Source: Streptococcus mitis
GTDB lineage: Bacteria > Bacillota > Bacilli > Lactobacillales > Streptococcaceae
DNA length: 32,868 nucleotides
Direction: 5' to 3'
NCBI RefSeq assembly: GCF_002096845.1
Contig: NZ_NCVK01000015.1
Span: 1 to 32,868, forward strand
Below the pieces are notes generated by a model that saw nothing but the letters and a program-made list of their open reading frames with translations, searched no databases and had not been told where the DNA came from. A program made the translations under genes and the position numbers. Positions within the stretch are counted from its first letter, which is position 1. Each line of letters opens with the position of its first letter. Positions 31,387 to 32,868 of the stretch are shown here, in pieces.

Positions 31387-32648
31387 TGCAAACTCAAGAA
31401 AAACACTCGCAAGCAGCCGTTCTTGGCTTGCAGCACTTACTAGCCATGTACTCAGGATCTATCCTGGTTCCCATCATGATTGCGACAGCCCTTGGCTATT
31501 CAGCTGAGCAGTTGACCTACCTGATTTCTACAGATATCTTCATGTGTGGGGTGGCAACCTTCCTCCAACTCCAACTCAATAAATACTTTGGGATTGGACT
31601 TCCAGTCGTTCTCGGAGTTGCCTTCCAATCGGTCGCTCCCTTAATTATGATTGGACAAAGTCATGGTAGTGGCGCTATGTTTGGTGCCCTTATCGCATCA
31701 GGGATTTACGTTGTTCTTGTTTCAGGCATCTTCTCAAAAGTTGCCAATCTCTTCCCATCTATCGTAACAGGATCTGTTATTACCACGATTGGTTTAACCT
31801 TGATTCCTGTCGCTATTGGAAATATGGGAAATAACGTTCCAGAACCAACTGGTCAAAGTCTCTTGCTTGCAGCTATCACTGTTCTGATCATCCTCTTGAT
31901 TAACATCTTTACCAAAGGATTTATCAAGTCTATCTCCATTTTGATTGGTCTAGTTGTTGGAACAGCCATTGCTGCTAGCATGGGCTTGGTTGACTTCTCT
32001 CCTGTTGCAGCAGCACCACTTGTCCATGTCCCAACTCCACTCTACTTTGGGATGCCAACCTTTGAAATCTCATCGATTGTCATGATGTGTATCATCGCAA
32101 CGGTATCTATGGTTGAGTCGACTGGTGTTTACCTAGCCTTGTCTGATATCACAAAAGATCCAATCGACAGCACGCGCCTGCGCAACGGTTACCGTGCAGA
32201 AGGTTTGGCCGTACTTCTCGGAGGAATCTTTAATACCTTCCCGTACACAGGATTTTCACAAAACGTTGGTTTGGTTAAATTATCAGGCATCAAGACTCGC
32301 CTGCCAATCTACTACGCAGCTGCTTTTCTGGTTCTCCTTGGACTCCTTCCTAAGTTTGGTGCCCTTGCCCAAATCATTCCGAGCCCTGTCCTCGGTGGTG
32401 CCATGCTTGTGATGTTTGGTTTTGTGTCTATTCAAGGGATGCAAATCCTCGCTCGTGTTGACTTTGCTAACAATGAACACAACTTCCTTATCGCAGCTGT
32501 ATCAATCGCTGCAGGTGTCGGACTCAACAACAGTAATCTCTTTGTCAGCATGCCAACAGCCTTCCAAATGTTCTTCTCAAACGGAATCGTCGTAGCTAGC
32601 CTACTCGCTATTGTCCTCAATGCCGTATTAAATCATAAAAAGAAATAA
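31386..32648 (+). CDS. pbuX: Xanthine permease (NCS2 family)
   Basis: Imports xanthine with protons across the membrane. 420 aa, about 12-14 hydrophobic segments. NCS2 features: QHLLAMYSGSILVPIMIA in the first helix, GLPVVLGVAFQSVAPLI, the family signature around SMVESTGVYLALSD with the conserved Glu, GLAVLLGGIFNTFPYTGFSQNVGLV, and FGFVSIQGMQIL. Translation is coupled to xpt through TAATG, with AAGGAGG 10 nt before the ATG. Uptake and the first salvage step are therefore made together under riboswitch control. Confidence 0.96.
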   Translation: MQTQEKHSQAAVLGLQHLLAMYSGSILVPIMIATALGYSAEQLTYLISTDIFMCGVATFLQLQLNKYFGIGLPVVLGVAFQSVAPLIMIGQSHGSGAMFGALIASGIYVVLVSGIFSKVANLFPSIVTGSVITTIGLTLIPVAIGNMGNNVPEPTGQSLLLAAITVLIILLINIFTKGFIKSISILIGLVVGTAIAASMGLVDFSPVAAAPLVHVPTPLYFGMPTFEISSIVMMCIIATVSMVESTGVYLALSDITKDPIDSTRLRNGYRAEGLAVLLGGIFNTFPYTGFSQNVGLVKLSGIKTRLPIYYAAAFLVLLGLLPKFGALAQIIPSPVLGGAMLVMFGFVSIQGMQILARVDFANNEHNFLIAAVSIAAGVGLNNSNLFVSMPTAFQMFFSNGIVVASLLAIVLNAVLNHKKK

Positions 32649-32868
32649 GAAAAAGAGGTGCGAGCCCAATGTCATTAAGTTAGTGATCTAACTACTTGAA
32701 TAGGAGGTATGATTGAGATCATCAAAGTGATTCTCTATCCTATCTTCTATTTTTTTGCATGACAAATAAAGGTTTTTTCACCCTATTTTTTGAGATTTAT
32801 GTTACTCTATAGATGAAATCAACTACCGATTGGGCCTTTATCTTTCTTGGATATTTTCGATTCGGTCG
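32649..32868. other. Downstream of pbuX: no defensible gene; short hairpin and tiny frame
   Basis: Just after pbuX is a hairpin AGTTAG-TGAT-CTAACT without a T-run, then AGGAGG directly before an ATG (32709) that opens a 17-codon hydrophobic frame ending at 32762. Another frame starts at 32813 (MKSTTDWAFIFLGYF) and runs off the window with no ribosome site. The stretch may be the end of an insertion sequence or a degenerate intergenic region. In pneumococcus this side of pbuX holds the Dpn restriction locus, as I recall, but nothing of it is visible here. Confidence 0.4.

Noticed and set aside
32813..32868. Frame MKSTTDWAFIFLGYF running off the right edge
   Set aside because: There is no Shine-Dalgarno and only 18 codons. 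The opposite strand is equally open, so direction cannot be decided.

Overview
The window is a chromosomal stretch of a low-GC Gram-positive coccus, most likely a Mitis-group Streptococcus (S. mitis, S. oralis or S. pneumoniae relatives). The evidence is the order competence-type prepilin peptidase - trp operon - DegT aminotransferase/sugar transferase - two ABC exporters - YetF - exoA - xpt-pbuX, which I recall from pneumococcus, together with a BOX repeat at 25727-25877. The species is not settled.

Layout. (1) 1-5114 is an AT-rich accessory block: the start of an unidentified minus-strand gene, an 81-aa hypothetical, an unknown 348-aa helical protein (TTG start), a small XRE repressor divergent from a large LPXTG-anchored SEC10/PgrA-type surface protein, then 300 bp of non-coding sequence with short repeats that looks like an old element boundary. 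(2) 5128-9517: AraC regulator and short-chain dehydrogenase, an LtrA-like membrane protein, a GNAT acetyltransferase and the prepilin peptidase. (3) 9526-11591: a two-gene module (unknown 243-aa protein plus XRE-ImmA/IrrE metalloprotease) inserted at the junction of the convergent prepilin peptidase and trpA genes. It is flanked by a 110-bp, 107/110 identical direct repeat that leaves both neighbours intact. (4) 11665-20122, minus strand: trpEGDCFBA, preceded by a second, stand-alone trpB. Each transcription segment has its own UGG-specifier T-box leader, so two tryptophan T-boxes lie in series in what may be one transcript. (5) 20130-22094: aminotransferase and initiating sugar transferase, probably for the unusual amino sugar of teichoic acid. 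(6) 22212-25689: a heterodimeric ABC exporter with one degenerate ATP site, then a BOX element. (7) 25896-26983: YetF/DUF3290 pair. (8) 27066-29042: a CPBP protease - SdpR-like repressor - SdpI-like protein module, flanked by 27-bp direct repeats that each carry a -35 box needed by the gene on that side; its promoter has two near-identical inverted-repeat operators. (9) 29121-32648, plus strand: exoA and a VOC protein, then a guanine-class riboswitch controlling xpt-pbuX. The last 220 bp has no gene I can defend.

The most interesting structure is twofold. First, two unrelated regulator-containing modules of about 2 kb are each bounded by a duplication of host sequence that preserves the flanking genes (3' ends in one case, promoters in the other). 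Second, a solo trpB sits between two serial tryptophan T-boxes, which could give a graded response: indole salvage first, full biosynthesis second. Everything here was read by eye; no alignment or database search was run.
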